Assembly (NCBI GenBank): GCA_958450365.1
Contig: CAUEEP010000758.1
Location: 1,758,565 to 1,822,564 of the forward strand
From: Mesorhabditis belari
Lineage: Eukaryota; Nematoda; Chromadorea; Rhabditida; Rhabditidae
Length of the DNA stretch: 64,000 nucleotides
Reading direction: 5' to 3'
Under the pieces are notes generated by a model that worked only from the letters and a program-made list of their open reading frames with translations, ran no database searches and had not been told where the DNA came from. Positions 60,320 through 64,000 of this stretch are shown here, in pieces (the stretch's first letter is position 1; each line of letters begins with the position of its first letter). The translations under genes and the position numbers were made by a program.

Positions 60320-63300
60320 TTACATTGAAGTATTTCTTGGAAGAATGTGATGCCATGTGGCCGTATGTGTCTGCTCTCCATCGATGATTCTCATCCATTG
60401 GCCCAGCTCTCGACCGCCCGTCTTTCCACCAAGGGTAACGTGGCCGATCGATCTGCAAAAAATTTCCATTTACATGTATGCAAGCAACCGTATATTTTGT
60501 GCAACAGAATCTCAAGTAAATATTATGATAGAAGCCTTTCAGGTCTCAAGTAAAGATTATGATAGAAACCACCTTTCAGAAAAGGTGACTATAAGTGGGC
60601 ATCTTTGTCTTACTTTATCCCTAGAATATCCCTAGATTAGCATCTTGATTAACATATATAAAAGACCAGTGTCTCTCCGTGTTTGTACGGGCTTTTTCAC
60701 CGCGATCTTTGAGGCAAAGTTTTTAAAAAGTCTTAAAATGTATCATAGTTGTGCCATTTAAAATAAGAAATTGAAAAAGATTAGGATCGAGTGGCACTAC
60801 GGGAGTCGAACCCGGGTTGTATGGACCGTATACCAGCACCGCCTCCCGACTGCGCCACGGTGACGACAAAGGGCTTCCCAGAAGAACCCCTTGAAAAACC
60901 CGTTAGGCAGGTTTTTCTGAATAGTTTAAAAATCGGTTATATCTGCACTTCTATCTGAATAGTTTTTTGGTACTTGTGATTTTTATCCACACAAATTTAC
61001 AGATCTGTAATGTAAACTGCAAGCTCATATATCTAAATGTTGTAAAAAAATAGGCAAAAGATGCGTTTGCATTTTCGCAACTATCGTTTTTGTTGACTAT
61101 GAGATTGACAGCAATCCCTACCTCCCCACTCCTCCACTCCTTTCCGAGCAAACCACCGACAATCGAATGTGACTCTTCTAAAGAACATTCAGCGTTCAAT
61201 TGAACAGATTTTCCCTCACCAATAATTTCTGTCTTGAGATATTCACAAATAGACTCTCCATCACATTCGCTCCTCCATCGAGAATCGATTTGATCGACGT
61301 TTTCTTCTTTATCACTTTGCCCATCGGTTGAACGATGTAGACACGAATGAAAACGTCTAAATGGCAATTTGAGCGAAGGGTTGCTACAAGAGGGATTTTT
61401 TCGAGCTAAGTCAATCAAAACAAGAGCCAGGTATTGATTTCTAGTCTTCTAACCTGCATTGTTGTGGGTCTGACCCGCCAGAAGCCAGACCTGAACCTAA
61501 CCTGGCTGATCTACCCTACTAAAGATGGGAAAATTCCAACCTGAATCTAATCCCACCTTCGTTTTCTCAGTCGTCTCTTGGCCGATTGCTCTGAAATTTT
61601 GCTTACAAATAGAAATTGGCATTCTCTGCTTGTAGACAAAATTTCAGAGCAATCGGCTCAGAGACGGTTGAGAAAACGAAGGTGGAATTAGGTTCGGATT
61701 GGAATTGATGATTGATGCCCGGTGATTGATGGGACAATGCGTGGTTTTGCGACTATTTTACTCAAATTCGGAACTATGAAATTGAAAATGACATTAAGTG
61801 ACTCACCCATATACAATTTATCAAGATTTCTAAGTTTCGAGATGACCACAGAGAGACGATCGGCATGGAAATTGACAAGAAAAAGGATTTCGCCAAGGGA
61901 CGCTGGGGTGAATTCGTCGAATGGATTCTAGACAAAAGCTATAGACAAGCAAGATTTCTAGTAAGCTTCTACTTAACTCTACTAACTTTGAAATGAACCT
62001 TGATATTATTTGAGGTCAATGCTAGATTCATCACTGCCTCTCCCTTTGTGATCAGATTGGCATCTTTCAATCGCAAGCGACACGAGCCGATCACATTTGC
62101 GGATAGACCATTTGATGAATAGAGTTGAACCAGTAATGCTATCTAGAGATTTTTATGTAAATGATTTGGAGTTTTTCTTTTGAATAAACCCTGTGCAGAT
62201 CAGTCTTTCGAACGCATTGCTGAAAGAGACAACGGTACTCGATGAACGTTGAGGGGACTTTTTCAGCCTAAAAATTGGGGACTTTCGTTTTTTTCGTCTT
62301 TTCGAACAATTACTTCAGTTCTCCATAAAGGCTTCGAATGGGGTAAAAGAAAGAAAAGCATCCACACTTGACCCTCAATCGACGAGCAATCATCGAGCGA
62401 ATGCACTTGACAGGAAAGCATTTGAGTCGGTCTAAAACGGTCTTACTTAAGGAAGGACCGATTCTCGCTGAATCTAAAAGTTTGGACTAATCAAATGCGA
62501 GTTCCAATTGGTCGACGCAATAAAATGAACACCGCCAATAGATTCTCTGACCCCGAAAACCCCTGGGTACAAATTCACAGCTGAATTTCTTCTTTTTGTC
62601 TCATTAACCATGTAAAAGAAAATCTCTATGTAAAAGATTCGGTATTCTTTGTGCGTAATCCCTCTCGATCTGGCATCCCCATCTGGTATAAGACCCTTCC
62701 CTTTTGGAATTCTTGAAAGGAAAGGAGGGAAAGAAAGGAGCTAAGCGATTGAGGAGTGAAAATCAGCAAGTCACGGCCCCACCCTCCTCCTGAAATAAGA
62801 CCGAGCCCCTCCGACGTAGTCCCCAACGCGGTCGTGGTAGAATGGATAGTAACGGAATGGAATTTTGGTAGATAAAATGTAGATAAAGACAACGCGCTCG
62901 TGGTAGAATGGATAGTAGTGTTGTCTACGAATCCCACTGGTACGAGTTCGAATCCCTGACAAAACTTTTCACTTTTATTTTACAAAACAATTTTTGATTT
63001 TTTGGACAGAGTTTTGGGCATATGCCCAAGTTTTTTGGAACAATTTTTGCCTCAAATTTGACTGTATTTTTTCCACAAATTTTTCCTTTTAGACGAAAAC
63101 TAGCTGGAATGCTCAAGGTTGAAATGACCTGAAAAGCATCAAGAAAATTATATTACTAAACCCATCTGCTTTAGTGAGAATCGGTGTCAATTCTTTTCTT
63201 TAAAATCTTTCAAAAACAAACTCATGATATGTGAGTGTAAAGTGCAAGGTCGGCACATCGTTGTTCACTTCGAAGAGACTCGACGCCGTTGAATCGAGAC

Positions 63301-63689
63301 TTTCCGTTGAAATGGCTCTTTTCAGATTTGGGGAAACTGAATCAAGGCGATTTTCTGGATTGCTTGAAAATTTTGATTTTTAAAGATTACCTGGGACAGC
63401 TTCTTTTCCAGGTAATGCTTTATGCACATCGGCCATCGTGTTCTCGTTTGCTAGCACTTCAAGCGAGCAGTGAATCTATGACTTTAACTGTAATTTGATT
63501 CGAAAAAGTCTTTCTAGCTTTTCTATAAGAACATTTTCTATAAAATTTTCCCAACTCACTTCTTCAGCTGGCACCAAATATTGTCGTTCGCTTCTTTTCC
63601 CTTCAAAATGCTCTCCACTTTCGAGAAGTCCAGAGAAATCTTCGAGTCGATCCACCTCCAACTTTGAGCCGAATTTCTCTGTGCTTTGG
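60320..63689 (-). CDS. tandem C2-domain protein, synaptotagmin-like (5' partial)
   Basis: Ten exons in phase: 63689-63560, 63475-63391, 63336-63222, 62431-62314, 62267-62190, 62142-61999, 61927-61807, 61356-61220, 61177-61122, 60452-60320; about 372 residues visible, the first exon entering in phase 2. A Ser/Glu-rich linker is followed by C2A (starts VPTLHFTLTYHEPTQMLSCQ, has FFLLPHSKPLWRTE, ends ALLVQLYSSNGLSANVIG) and C2B (starts SLGEILFLVNFHADRLSVVI, has DVFIRVYIVQPMGKVIKKK, ends IGHVTLGGKTGGRELGQWM and a Trp-His-x3-Pro tail). This order is that of synaptotagmins, which tether vesicles to membranes. The usual Asp residues of the calcium-binding loops are mostly absent, so it is probably calcium-independent. 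A transmembrane segment, if any, lies beyond the window. Confidence 0.82.
60791..60863 (-). pseudogene. tRNA-like pseudogene
   Basis: The minus strand has GTGGCGCAGTCGGGAGGC (A-box) and CCGGGTTCGACTCCCG (T-arm), 73 nt in all, the right length. The 5' end GTCACCG cannot pair with the 3' AGTGCCA, and the anticodon arm is irregular. It lies in an intron of the C2 gene. Confidence 0.55.
61532..61706. mobile_element. inverted repeat, ~75-bp arms, in C2 gene intron
   Basis: CACCTTCGTTTTCTCAGTCG at left pairs with CGGTTGAGAAAACGAAGGTG at right; GGCCGATTGCTCTGAAATTT also pairs. Foldback MITE shape. Confidence 0.8.
62823..62960 (+). pseudogene. tRNA-like sequence with duplicated head
   Basis: 62889-62960 reads CGTGGTAGAATGGATAGTAG, then TCTACGAATC, then GAGTTCGAATCC, like a worn tRNA-Arg (ACG). 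The A-box part also occurs 60 bp earlier (62833-62850). Stems are poor. In a C2 gene intron. Confidence 0.5.
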
Positions 63690-64000
63690 CTAAAAATGAG
63701 AAAATAAAGTTCAAAAAATGGAGCTTTTACTTTTGAAATGGAACTTTTGAGAAAGAAGGCCAAGAAATAATGGCCTTAAAAGTCATTAGTTTGGCACTAA
63801 ACAACAAAAAAAACGAGAAGAAGCTCATATCTTTTGGAAAGATCTTTTGAGGTGATAGTTTCTTGGAAAATAGAAAAGAAGCTCTACGAACTTTCGTCCC
63901 AACCAAATAACAAAATGAGCTAGGTATGCAAAATTTTGCTTCATTTTGTCGTTGTTGACATGCCTGATTTGTCGTGAGAAGATCCCGATCCCGAGATTCG
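63690..64000. other. upstream intron of the C2 gene
   Basis: The next upstream exon of the C2 gene was not recognised here; it presumably lies beyond the window. AT-rich, no other feature seen. Confidence 0.5.

Noticed and set aside
60786..60870. Functional tRNA gene
   Set aside because: Boxes are good but the acceptor stem cannot form; the same failure applies to the other tRNA-like sites, so none is called a tRNA.
60951..61418. 155-codon minus-strand frame
   Set aside because: Overlaps the C2B exons in a different frame. Only the spliced frame gives C2 motifs that join in phase with its neighbours.
61722..62122. Plus-strand exons ending in a stop followed by AATAAA
   Set aside because: They looked like a three-exon gene but are exactly antisense to C2A/C2B exons of the minus gene, which have far better family resemblance; the AATAAA lies in a splice-donor region of that gene.

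Overview
This is nuclear DNA of a nematode, most likely a rhabditid. Two genes encode 127-residue major sperm protein (MSP), a nematode-specific family. Genes are built of short exons with many 40-60 bp GT-AG introns and T-rich acceptors, and the intergenic DNA is AT-rich and full of inverted-repeat elements, satellites and tRNA-derived relics. I cannot name the species. All gene models below were spliced by hand from the sequence by checking reading phase across every junction; none was checked against RNA.

Left arm (0-11 kb): a glycerol kinase gene on + (5' end not found in the window) converges on a dihydroceramide/sphingolipid delta-4 desaturase gene on -. They end on either side of a palindromic AATAAAATTTATT that can serve as poly(A) signal for both. 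An MSP gene (MSP-1, +) follows upstream of the desaturase exons.

11-20 kb is gene-poor: satellites (10-bp, 13/39-bp, 6-bp units), perfect palindromes and two weak + strand terminal-exon candidates.

20-35 kb is a minus-strand cluster. In order of transcription it holds RBR-2 (a RING-IBR-RING E3 ligase of RNF216/TRIAD3 type), a BTB protein with a MATH-like N-terminus, RBR-1 (a paralogous RBR ligase with an added CUE-like domain), and a mitochondrial two-HMG-box protein (TFAM/HMG-5 type, 204 aa). The HMG gene starts 4 bases after a strong 3' splice site and close behind RBR-1, as expected of a downstream operon gene. A second MSP gene (MSP-2, +) sits antisense inside a 962-bp intron of RBR-2 and is almost identical to MSP-1 even in its introns.

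36-40 kb: a small secreted protein of 222 aa and a 3' gene fragment, both +. 40-55 kb: a muscle myosin heavy chain gene (+, 19 exons, about 1,937 aa), preceded 2 kb upstream by a decayed copy of its own first exon. The myosin model needs one non-AG acceptor and one frameshift correction, so it is either decaying or contains sequence errors.

55-60 kb is repeats and MITEs, including an element whose empty site survives in a neighbouring duplication. 60.3-63.7 kb: a tandem-C2 (synaptotagmin-like) gene on -, its 5' end beyond the window.

The strongest second-look items are the nested MSP gene, two introns (RBR-2 and myosin) that both end in GG rather than AG, the myosin frameshift and duplicated first exon, a composite element carrying a LINE reverse-transcriptase fragment, and four elements with TTGGGTTGG/TTAGGTTG ends that are all 514-523 bp long. 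I saw no convincing wholly new biological system.
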